NCBI GenBank assembly: GCA_003255065.1
Contig: QAOA01006526.1
Span: 441,384-505,383 of the forward strand
Reading direction: 5' to 3'
Origin: Cercis canadensis
Taxonomy: Eukaryota > Streptophyta > Magnoliopsida > Fabales > Fabaceae
Length of the DNA: 64,000 nt
Below are positions 48,180 through 59,576 of this stretch, in pieces; positions within the stretch are counted from its first letter, which is position 1, and every line of letters starts with the position of its first letter. Made by a program: the position numbers and the translations under genes. The notes beneath the pieces are model-generated. The model was not told the DNA's origin, did no database searches, and worked only from the letters and a program-made list of their open reading frames with translations.

Positions 48180-48257
48180 CTAACTACCCTCAATGGCGAT
48201 TCGAGACCTTGAGAAGCTCCTGGATCTTCGGTTGTACAATCTCCCTCTCTGCTGCAT
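48180..48257 (-). promoter_or_regulatory. Upstream ORF in the PEAMT leader (CPuORF type)
   Basis: A complete 25-codon ORF starts at 48257 and stops at 48180, 99 bases before the PEAMT start codon. It encodes a very basic peptide with an Arg/Ser-rich core ([10 protein letters not shown]) and the end IAIEGS. I see no other ATG between the uORF stop and the main start. Arabidopsis XIPOTL1/NMT1 carries a conserved 25-residue uORF that mediates translational repression by phosphocholine; length, position and gene agree. It is therefore likely to provide feedback on PEAMT translation here. Confidence 0.8.
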
Positions 48258-48695
48258 CAGCTGTGCTTTGCTTTTGGTTTCGACCTTCAATCACAGCACA
48301 ATTTATAGAGGCTCTCAGACATTTTTTCCTTTTTTAGTTTAATTAATTTTTCTTAAGTAGGCGATGTTGCATCGTTAATCTGGCTTTGCAGGTTTCTGTG
48401 AGAGAAAGGGGCAAAGAATATGCAAAGGGCCGAACTGAATCTGAGTTTCGTATCATATTACCAACTGCTCCTCGCCACGTGGTTCATGAGGCCCACAATA
48501 TACAAATATTTGCTTTACTCCATTTTCTTTTCCTCTTCCCCAATTTTCCATTTTGGCTTACTGGAATTGTGGGAGGGCGTAAATGAAATAATTGTAATAA
48601 TTTTCAGAAAATTTAATATATGTCTGAAAATATAAGAAAATACAAATATTCCAACACCATTCTATCATTATGTTTTTTAAGTTTATTAAAAAATA

Positions 48696-48897
48696 AAAAG
48701 ACATATTTGAAAAAGTATATATTTTTCGGTGATATTTTATTCAACTGTTTCATTATAGTGCTTTATACATTATAGAAAGCACCAGACCTATNAAAAGAGA
48801 AAAAAACATATTTGAAAAAGTATATATTTTGCGGTGATATTTTATTCAACTGTTTCATTATAGTGCTTTATACATTATAAGAAAGTACCAGGCCTAT
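48696..48897. repeat. Roughly 90-bp duplication across a single N
   Basis: The sequence ACATATTTGAAAAAGTATAT and the following 75 bases occur before and after the N at 48792 with a few differences. Likely redundant contig ends. Confidence 0.8.
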
Positions 48898-50987
48898 TCA
48901 TTTTGTTTTTCCGAAGATAAAATAATTTATTGTTGCATGAGCAACTTAACACTAGTGCTGGATCAAACATCTAACAGAAACAAATAATGGGCAACGCACC
49001 ATATAAAGATTAACATTTCAATTTATCACTGCGAAGTTTTACTAAGTGATTATATTCTAACTTTTAAACTTGAATAATTCTTATTTTAAAATCTAAAAAT
49101 TACAAGTTAGGAGTTTACTAATTAATATTATATTTTTTCTATATACAAATGTTGAATGTTTCTTGTACAATCTTCTTCAATTTCATGTAGGCGAAGCACT
49201 TGAAATGAACGACAATAGAATTGACTTATAATAAATATGTAAATTTAAGAAACTGTTTAATTTATATGACTAAATATCTACATTTTAATTATATTATCTA
49301 GCTACAACTGGATTTACTCCACTTAAATTTTGAAATTTATATTAATTTTTTAAACAAATGATGACTAATGTAAGTCTTTCTCTTTTTTTTTTTTTGGAAA
49401 ACTAAAAGTCTTTCTTTTAGTATTCAGAAAGTTTGAAAAATATTTACCTTTTTTCTTTCAGGAAAAAGACACTTGTGTGTCAAATTAAAATTTTACTTTG
49501 ATTGTTGGCCAATAAAAATTTGCTTTAATTTAGTGCCTATGAAATTATTATTTTAATATATTTATTCTGTGTAAAAAATTATTATTATTATTTTGTTGTA
49601 AAATATAAAATGTGGTTAAAAATAAAATACAAGTTTATTTTTTTCACATTTATCATTATAATAAAATATTTTCTTATCTTGTTTGTTTTTCTCAAATTTT
49701 TGTGGGGTGTCATATTTAATAACGGAAAGTCAATCTATCCATCACTATGCTTTCTTTGACACGTTTGGGAATACGCATCCTGACCTCAGTCGTTTTTATT
49801 TTATTTCACTAAACGACAGAACAGTGATTGATTTCAGATCCCACCGTGCTTGTAGCCTCTCTCAATATTGCTCCATTTTAATTTTTTTTTAAGAAAAAAA
49901 AATATCTCATATCTGACATGTTACACTTACATCCAAGACCATTTGCCTTGAGATGTGTGAACCTGGAGTCACGTGCGCCCATGCTAAAACTTTTTAACTT
50001 TAGTATAATCCATGTTAATGACTACCATAACCTCACACCACCCCGTCGGTATTCAACTCCAACGCGCTTATTTTCCCGGGTTAAGGGGCTTAATGGCCAT
50101 TTCAATTATTTGATTATTGAAAATCGCTCGATGATTACTAGATCGGTTCCCTTCTTTTCTGGAGAACGCAAAGAGAAAACGGTGTCGTGTTGTTTGATTC
50201 TGTAAGCCGGCTTCACTGTCACGTGGGAGGTTGTTACTGTTACTTGCGAACAGACTGAGACTCGCCGCCGATCACGCACGACTCTGTTATCTGTTGGCTC
50301 AGGCTTTTTTTGCTTGGGCTTTTGATTGACCTCAAAAATATGTTTCGTCTATAAAAAAAAAATTTCAAAAAAAACTTTTATGCTGTTTTGATGTTTGAGT
50401 TTATTTTTGGACATAGACAAAGTTGATTATTTATTTAATAATGTTTTATGATCAAAATTCTATATTTTTTTGTTTTTATAAAGGCATAATATATTTTTTA
50501 GTAAAGGTACAAAAAGGATGCTTGTGCTATGTCAGGCAATTATAAAAATACATTTTAATATTATATTATTATTTCACTTATATATAATTATTATTTATAT
50601 TTAAATATGATAGTCACATATATAAATAAAATAACTAAATAGTATCAACAAATATTTTAGTCATTTTATATAATATATTATTGTTTGAAAATTTTATTAT
50701 TTTTCGTATTTTATGATTTTTTATTGTTTTAAAAGGTTAAAATAATTTTCTCAAATTTGATTAACCTTAAGAATGTTGTTTGGTGATAGGAGGTGAATCA
50801 ACTTCATCATTTTTCATGTAAAAGTAATATGTTTATGCAAGAAAAAGTATAACCTATTATGAGAAGTTTTTTATTATTCTACTTACTATTAGGTGTTTAA
50901 AGACAAAATTACCTGCTAAGGTAAGTCAGTTTAATTTTTTTTTCGTAATTTGGCATATTAAATATATTTTTATAATACTAAACAAAT

Positions 50988-51009
50988 TATATATATATAT
51001 ATATATATA
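50988..51009. repeat. (TA)n microsatellite
   Basis: Eleven uninterrupted TA units, followed by an A-rich tract. Intergenic. Confidence 0.9.
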
Positions 51010-52677
51010 AGCAAAAAAAAAAAAAAGAGAGAGATTTTCACACTTAAAAAAAGCTAATAAACTAATTACATATTTCATGATCTGCGAAATTGTATTTTGC
51101 GTATTCCTAAAGATTCTCTCCCAAAAAGAGTCCAAAAGAAGTTGTCTCCTTATAGTGGTAGAGATTTGTTGTCTTGTTGAGCATCACATTCATGGGTCTC
51201 ATCATGATTCATATAATTATTAAAAAAAAGGAAAGAGTGTATGGGCTAATTTAGGTAGCATAGCTCTTAAAATGTTAGGGAAGGGAAGAGAAGAGAAGAG
51301 AAATTGAAAGATAGCGTGTTAGTGGGTCCATAAAATGAATTATAGAATTTGTAAGTTAGTGGTCCTATAGTCGTATCACATTTTAACGTGGCAGGATTTC
51401 AATGAACTAACTTTTTGTTACAAATAATATTATGCCGACAACTCTGTTTCTTGTGTCAATATCTGTTGAGAGCTTGAGACTCGAGACTCGAGACTCGAGA
51501 GGCTGTAAAATTGTGATATTGCTTTATTTTTTATATCCCCATTTTCTCTAAAGTTTTTTTAATAAATAATTACATAAAAATTTGAATTCTTAATTAATCC
51601 TTTGTAAACTATTTAAATCTCTCTGAGAGCAGTGACTCTTCGTCCAAATTTCATAACAAAACCTGCAATTATGGAGGGCAATATGGACATTCAACATTCG
51701 AGTCCTAACATAGAAGGTCCCCAGCATGACATGACCAAAATCACACGCATTATGATTTATGATTGGATTCTAACTTTTCTCTCTCTCTGTTTTTTTTTTT
51801 TTTTTTAAAAAAAATGTTTATGAAACATGGGACATAGTGAGCTCATCCCTACATAAAGATGTTAATGTTATGTTGTTATGCGTTCAAGTCATCAAAGCAG
51901 AATGACCAAAAAAAAAGGTTATCAAAGCAGACAGTGAATCTATGTAGCCACTAACCTCAACAGTAATGATATGTAGATAATATTTATCTATAAACATTTC
52001 AAAAACTATACAATTAATAAAATTTAAATTCAGATAATTTCACTTAGATATTGTTTACAATATTAAAATATTTAAAATTCAATTTATTTATAAAGATTTT
52101 TTTTATAAGACTTATTAACTGAACATTTATTTACAAATGATTCTGCATATAATATTTGATAATTTATAGTTGCTACCATTTTGTATAAGAGTTTGCAAAT
52201 AATTTATCTTAGATGTAATGATTTAATTTCTATTTGAATATGTTTCAAATAATTTCTCCTCAAATGTATAGGTCCTACCATTTTGTATAAAAAATAGTAT
52301 AAAACATCAAACGGTATGTGGCTGAGTGATATTAAAATTGTCTTCAACACTTGTGTGTTTTGTATTTAAACCTATAGTCGTAGCAAAAGTAACAAAGAAA
52401 AAGTAATAAGGGCTAATATTTGGGCTAAGCCCGTTGGTACAGTTCTTGCTAAGATCATTATTGGGCCCAAAATGTGTAGTCCAAGCTCCAAACTGATCAA
52501 TCGATTTGATGCAAAGTATTAGCAAAAGCAAAACAAAAAAAAATCAATGTAATGAAAAGTACTAGGATCTTACAATAATAGTATATGGGCCGAATGCCAC
52601 CTAGTTGACCCCCAAATAGAAAAGCCCAAAGGCGAGCTAGTAAATAAAAATTTTCAGAAAAATAGAAAACAAAAAGT

Positions 52678-53982
52678 CATAAGAATAAATTTTAGTATTT
52701 TCCAATTACTTGAAAAGGGGTTTCTTGTGCTGCTAAGCAAATTAAAAGTGAGTGGTAAGTCTAGTCCGTTTTGCGCTTAGTATTTGAAATGACATATGCA
52801 CATTTTACCTAAAAAGATATTAAATTGAGAGAAGTAAAACTCCAAAACCAATATCTTGAACCTAAAAGATAGCCAAATTTGCGGTGTAAATAAATCATAT
52901 AAAGCAAACTCACATTCAATACGCAGATATGCCATTTCTTTTGCACATCCTTGATGACCACTCCAAACTTTTCAGATCCAAAATTACACCACACTTCTCC
53001 AACGTTTCAGTTCTAAGCCTTTATTGGGAACAACCTGTTCAAAAGATTTCCTGCAGTTTAAGAGTACCCTCTTGTTCATTCTTTTTCACCAATGTAGAAC
53101 CATGGTCACATTAGCATCACTCATAAAAAAAAAACTTATGAACATAAAAAGAAAGTTAAAGAAAATATAAAAATAACCATTCTATATTGCATGTAGTAAA
53201 AGGCAACAAGGTAGGTGCAAGTGTTTTTCAATGCAAAAGGAAATGATAAGGAAGTAACAAAAGAAATTTGACATTAATTGATAGCATTATAGAAAGAAAC
53301 GTCCACCACAAAATATCAGATAAGAATNTCGTAAGAATAAATTTTAGTATTTTCCAATTACTTGAAAAGGGGTTTCTTGTGCTGCTAAGCAAATTAAAAG
53401 TGAGTGGTACTAAGTCTAGTCCGTTTTGCGCTTAGTATTTGAAATGACATATGCACATTTTACCTAAAAATATATTAAATTGAGAGAAGTAAAACTCCAA
53501 AACCAATATCTTGAACCTAAAAGATAGCCAAATTTGCGGTGTAAATAAATCACATAAAGCAAACTCACATTCAATACGCAGATATGCCATTTCTTTTGCA
53601 CATCCTTGATGACCACTCCAAACTTTTCAGATCCAAAATTACACCACACTTCTCCAACGTTTCAGTTCTAAGCCTTTATTGGGAACAACCTGTTCAAAAG
53701 ATTTCCTGCAGTTTAAGAGTACCCTCTTGTTCATTCTTTTTCACCAATGTAGAACCATGGTCACATTAGCATCACTCATAAAAAAAAAACTTATGAACAT
53801 AAAAAGAAAGTTAAAGAAAATATAAAAATAACCATTCTATATTGCATGTAGTAAAAGGCAACAAGGTAGGTGCAAGTGTTTTTCAATGCAAAAGGAAATG
53901 ATAAGGAAGTAACAAAAGAAATTTGACATTAATTGATAGCATTATAGAAAGAAACGTCCACCACAAAATATCAGATAAGAAT
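52678..53982. repeat. 650-bp near-identical duplication across a single N
   Basis: Bases 52678-53327 are repeated at 53329-53982 with a 3-bp insertion and a few substitutions. The two copies are separated only by the N at 53328. Both include the same 61-codon minus-strand ORF (starting MWCNFGSEKFGVVIKD), which I do not recognise and which is probably repeat-derived. Confidence 0.9.
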
Positions 53983-56900
53983 GGAACCTAAATAGGTAAG
54001 GCAGCTGCAAAGTGCTAACTGGTAATTGCCAATGCTTAGTAGTTTTCACTAGAGAGTGAGTGGGAAACTTGAATATGTTCATCAAGAATCTTACAAAATT
54101 TTAGGAAATCCAATATATAGATATTGTACCATAGTGGACTTTCACACTCATTTAATGACAGAAAAAAAAAATTATAACTTTAAAAATAATTTATTTATTT
54201 ATTTAGAGTATTATCCAAATTATTTACATAAAATAATATTTGAGAAATGGAGAAAGCAAGGTGTGTTGAATTTCAGCCCTCCATTCCACCATTTACAACA
54301 GTTTTTCAGTGAATTTCGCCAAATGAGCTCAATTCCGCCACTTCATCATCTATTTCTGCCATCTCATCTGGCGGATTGACATGTTGATGTTACAAATAAT
54401 ACGACATTAGGAGTTTGGCAGATTATGTTGCGGATTAAAATTTGTCTGTTTATTAAATATTTTATTATTAAAAAATACTTTTTTATATAAATAGTTTGTA
54501 TAGTATCTCAAATAAATAAATAAATTACTTTTAAAATTATATTTATTTTGTCATTTTGCCCCCAAACAAGTTGACCCCTTTTTCCTCAATTTTATGATAT
54601 GTTCCCCTACTACTTTAACCCAGCCCCACCTTTGAAGACCTTTCTTTTCCTCTTTTTTTTTTTCATATTTATAAATGGAGTCACATCAAGCGAAAATCCC
54701 TATCTTATCGTTACAGTTTTCAAAAATTAATTTATGGTATAAAGATTAAGATTAACAATTTGTTCATCCTTCAGTTTTTTTNTTTTTTAAAATTAGTTTC
54801 TATCATAATTAGAAGAAAAACACTAGTTACACGTTACATTTGTGTGCATTAAACTAAATTACCAGATAGTATAAAAATAACATGAAGTAAAATTGTTTAA
54901 CTAACAATGATATTAATTTTAAGATGGTAAAATTCACTGAGTGGTGCAGTGTTATCTGTTTGAAGGAGAAGTGGTTAACAGCCACCTTAAAAAAAAACAT
55001 AAGTCGTGTTATTTCTAGATAAAACATTTCTTTTTCAAATTTGTGTTATTCTTGTGAATTATTTCTGATTCCTCCCCCAACTGTGTCGAGGGACTAATAA
55101 TAGTGGTCTTCCACATTGTCTTTTGGTCTGGTCTGGACTAAAATGGCAGGTAAAATCACACAAGGAAGCCCTATGAATGGTAAGAATTGTTATAGTTGCA
55201 AACTAAGTGGTTTCCAGCTTCCAAGTATTCCAAAATAAGAAAAAAGTCACTTTTTGCAGAAAGTGAGTGACAGTACGAGATTCATCACTCAAAAATGTTC
55301 CTCAGACTAACGTCTTTGATACCTGCGCCACTAGCATAGTGGCATCTCTACTTTTCTCTTGTCTTTTTTAGTCCTATTATTGTCATTTCTCATTTGTGTC
55401 CCACCCCCATTAATATCAACCACCCGGATCCCTTATCTCACTTTTTTGCGCACTGATGCTATATATATAACTCACCCTTTATCAACTTAATTAATGTGCA
55501 ACTTAATTTAGTAATTTTTACTTTTTATTTATCTTTTTTAAAAGAAATATTTGATACATTTCTTCTTTGGTTATTTACCCTCTGATATTTGTGTCAAAAG
55601 CCCCATCATGTACGATCAAGAAATAAATGTGAAAAGATACATACAAAACTAGAAAAGGTGAGACCAACGGGATAATTTTGTGGATAAAGATCCAAACAAT
55701 TTATTTATAAAATTTAAGTTTAAATTTTACTGTTAATTTTTTTTTTGATAAATATTTTATAAATACTATTATTATTTTTTATATTTTTAACTGTAATTTT
55801 AAATTTAAACTAAAATTTGTAAATCTTAAAAATAATCTGAATATCACTTCACTTCACTGTAATTCTTTTGATTTATAAATATTATTATAAGTGATCGTGA
55901 AATCGTATCACATAATCTAAGTTGAGTTAAATTAATTATTATTTTTTCTCTCTCTCACAAAATCTACATTATATTTTATCCAAAAGGACCAGCCTGGTTG
56001 TTGGCTGTCCCTTTTGCTGCCACCTGTTGGTAGGTCGATATGTATGAAACACTTGTCAGGTGATGATTGCATATTAGAAAAAGTTCTGAGCAGAAAATAA
56101 TTATGGTGAAACCTGACAAGTGACAATTTGCTACGACCGTGACTACATGGCCCAATCGCAAGGGAACACTCTAAGACGGCAAGCCCACGGATAATTCAGC
56201 CCTTCAACGTCATCAAAAAGGTGAGGATTAGTTTGAGGATGACTCTTTACCAATAGGAGCTTGCCACATCGGATATATATTTTAATAATTTAAGTATCAG
56301 AAACTTAATAAAAATTTATGTTTGTATAATTAAATATAAGTGTTGCTTGCACTTTGTACAATTAAAACTAGGGAAATACATAAGTAATCTTCAAATTATA
56401 TTAGTTTTAAATCTAGTTACCAATACACTAGCCCCAATTCAATTTCGTGGATATATATATATATAATTAAACTTGATTAGTTTCATATTAAAAGATAAAC
56501 AGTATAATTTTATGTAACTAAATTTTAATTGAACTTAATTAATCTCAAATTAAAGAGGCCCAATTCATGCAATTAATCTCAAATAGAAAAATGCCCGATT
56601 TTATTTTAATCCAAGTCTTTGCAATTAAACTTCACTAGGGCCAATTTGAAAGTGTGAAAGTATAATTTCATACAATTTTTATTTTAATTGAACTTAATTA
56701 TTATTATCAAATTTAAAAGATCCAATTTTTTTCTTTGTTTTATTGGAGGCTACACAACATGAGTAGTCTATTCCTCTCAAAATTCTACTCTACTCGTACT
56801 TAATGAGATTAGAACCCAGTACCTATTTCATAAAGTACCAACTCAATTTTAATCAAATTATTTTCAATTGAACTTGATTAGTGTCTAATTGAGAGTAATT

Positions 56901-58337
56901 TATTTTAAGTCACTCAAATAAAAATAATTTCACTCAAAAGAAATATTTTTAAGTAGATTACAATTATTGTTAAGTTTTTAAATTTATCCATTACTGACTA
57001 ATAGCCATTTTGTATTTTTCAATGGTAATCACATACTAATAAGTGGTTATCATACACTTGCCATTAGTCATAAGTGAAGGTAATTTACAAAATTTAACAA
57101 TAATTATAATCCACTTGAGTTATTTTTCTTTAGTGACCGACATAAAGTTATTTTTTATTTGACTCAAAAATTTAATATAAACATGTGCAATACATAAGTT
57201 CCAATTTACAACTAATTTTTTTCAAATTTTATTTTCTTAAAATAATTAAAGGAGGTTTTTTTTTTAAAAAAAATAAAAAATAAAAATCACATGGTCGCTT
57301 TTCTTATGTGTTGGGCCTGATACTCCCATAACCAAATCCCCACGCTTAGATCATCCAAACTAATAATATTATGAAAAGAAAAAAAATAGTGTTCCTATTC
57401 CATCTTCTTCTTTCTCCCTGCTGTTTTGATACTTTTGTGCTACATCAATAATCAAAGCAAACGGAGTGTACAATAGATGATAAGGTGCCCAAATAGCATC
57501 TAAACAATAAATGTGGGAAAACTTGTTCGCCCATGGCTTGCCATCTCACTCTGCATCTTTCTTATTTCTTTTACCTCTTCTTTATTTTTGGCTTCTGCTG
57601 ACTTGTCACATATTTCTAATCTAACTTCGTTCTAAATCAGTTGGTTGGTTTTTCAATTTTAGACACATGGGTGGCCAAATTGGCAATTTAAAAAATCTGG
57701 ATAGATGGTGTTTCATATCAGTGGGACCAAACACGTGTTTTAACTTTTAAGTCTATTTGATGGTCAGATCAGGTATGGATACCTGAAGCCGTACGTCGGG
57801 TATCGTAGTGGTAGCCGATGACAGAAAAAGCATAAAATGATCCGAGCCCTGATTCCATACAAGAGGTACTAGAAAGAAAGGGTTGCAATATGAGGGTTCA
57901 AGCTTGGATGGAAGAGGTACTAGAAAGAAATGAAGGAAAGAGAGGAAGGAAAGTTTAGAGCCTAATTTAGGGGAGTCCGTTTGTGATTAAATTAATTTTT
58001 TCTTTATTGTATGTGGACTCATATGGGATAGTTATGTACAACAACCAACCTAGTGTGTCTAATAAGCACAGCATCAAGTCTTAATTGATGGATTTACCAG
58101 TGGTCTAACTTGATACTAATCTTCATTTTTTAGGGACTAATTTAGCACAAAAGATAAGGACTAAAGTGGCGCACCCAAAATCTCCTTAATACCACCAATG
58201 AATTATGGTCTAACAACACATTTAGTAGTTTTAGGGAGTAAAGTGGCAGAATGGTAAATTTTTAAAAAATGAAATAACTAGCATCTTATGATCAAAACAA
58301 AATAGATGTGGAGTAAATACATGAAAACGTAGATGAA
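53983..58337. other. AT-rich intergenic DNA
   Basis: About 4.3 kb with no coding region that I can support. There is a single N at 54782 inside a T tract. The interval at 56730-56860 contains a GGTTCTAAT-like box on the minus strand that could be a degraded SINE, but this is weak. Confidence 0.4.
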
Positions 58338-58608
58338 CTAGTTGGGCATGTAGAGGGGATGCACGTTGGTGCGGCGAATGTCAATCTGCGATTCAAGGAA
58401 ACCAATTGGTTTTCTCTGAATCTGCTGCGATTTCGCCCATCTGCCACAGCTGCTGCACAACTTACCATCGCTTCCTTACCACACCCTCAAGATTGCAATG
58501 ATTCGAGGAACAAGGAACAAGTCAAAGCAAGTACCTAGCCTTGTTGTCTTTCTGCTTCTTGCACTTCTTGTCTTGATTAGCTAACAGTCCAACACACAGA
58601 TACACCAT
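58338..58608 (-). CDS. Possible two-exon gene for a 62-residue protein
   Basis: An ATG at 58608 opens a frame to a donor (AG|GTACTT) at 58535. An 82-base interval follows to an acceptor (TTGTGCAG|C) before 58452, and the frame continues to a stop at 58338. The join is in phase and gives 62 residues with a Lys-rich middle (KKCKKQKDNK) and an end reading ESQIDIRRTNVHPLYMPN. I recognise no family. The in-phase join over a plant-sized intron is suggestive, but could be chance. It might also be the 3' remnant of a longer gene. Confidence 0.25.
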
Positions 58609-59576
58609 CAATATGCAAGTTCAGCTGGAGATGAAGTTTTTCATAAATTCACCCTTTACAACACCTGCACTTACACAAAACATTTACGTTTTTCATAAAT
58701 CAAATAGTGAATTAGCCATTCATGTGTATCTTTCTTGATTGTTCAATGTACCAAACCATATCTTTTACTTACGCTTTTTTTATTTTGTTCTCCCTTTTCT
58801 TAATTAGTTAATTGACTTCTTCCACCAACGCGTCTAACCAAGCTTAGTTCGAATTCTACCACTAGTTATCTTTGTTTTTTGCTAATAGCTTATTTCTGCG
58901 ACCTTATCCCAATCGTATCTGCATGTCTATTAGATTAGATTACATTTATCGATTGATATAGACACGAGTCATGACCTCCCTCTTTTAAGTTTTAACTATC
59001 TCAAAAAGCAAAAAATGAGGAACTCAAAAGCTTGACAATGACCCTGTTTAGAGCACATTTGCATCAGTGGGCACGGCATCTCCTTCTCTCTCTCTCTCTT
59101 TCGTACTCACCTTGAAAGACAAGCACTTGAAATTTTATGAAAAAGAAAGGGCCATACAAAAAGCTATAGAAATAGAGAGATCTTCCATGGGAGAATCTTT
59201 GCTCACCATGTGTTCAATCTATGGCCAGAGAGAAGGGTCCCACAGCAACCAACCGTTCCGCAGCATTATAATCCCCACAAGAAGCACAACATCATATCAT
59301 CATCATCTACACCAACAACAAGAATAACACCATCAACGTTCAACAACAAATATTGGGTTCGCTCTCCTTCCCTTTTTCTTTCTTTCTCTCTCTTTGTTCC
59401 TCCGCTTTTCTTGGCGTACTCGAATAAATTATTCAAATGGTTCATGAAGTAAACAAAACCTTTGTATTTTAAAGTTTTTTTATTCTCTCACTGCAAAAGT
59501 CCAAACCCAAGTGCTAGACTTTGGATACCAACAGAGCATATATATATATAAATACTGGTATATATGCTCGCCGGCG
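58609..59576. other. Upstream region of the SMXL gene
   Basis: Presumed promoter and leader, with CT-rich tracts (about 59080-59100 and 59370-59400). A TATATATATATAAAT stretch at about 59540 is only some 25-40 bp before the ATG, so it is unlikely to be the TATA box. The ORFs at 59067-59452 have no recognised domain. Confidence 0.4.

Larger units (their letters stand above)
48258..52677. other. PEAMT upstream region and AT-rich intergenic DNA
   Basis: Presumed PEAMT promoter followed by about 4 kb of AT-rich DNA. It contains an N-split duplication near 48.7 kb, a (TA)n tract at 50988-51009 and three copies of GACTCGAGA at about 51480-51500. No gene recognised. Confidence 0.4.

Noticed and set aside
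52809-53769. Paired small genes (61-codon ORFs in two copies, both strands)
   Set aside because: The copies arise from the N-split duplication, and the ORFs have no recognisable domain.
56730-56860. Possible minus-strand SINE with a GGTTCTAAT box
   Set aside because: No convincing A box, poly-A tail or flanking duplication.
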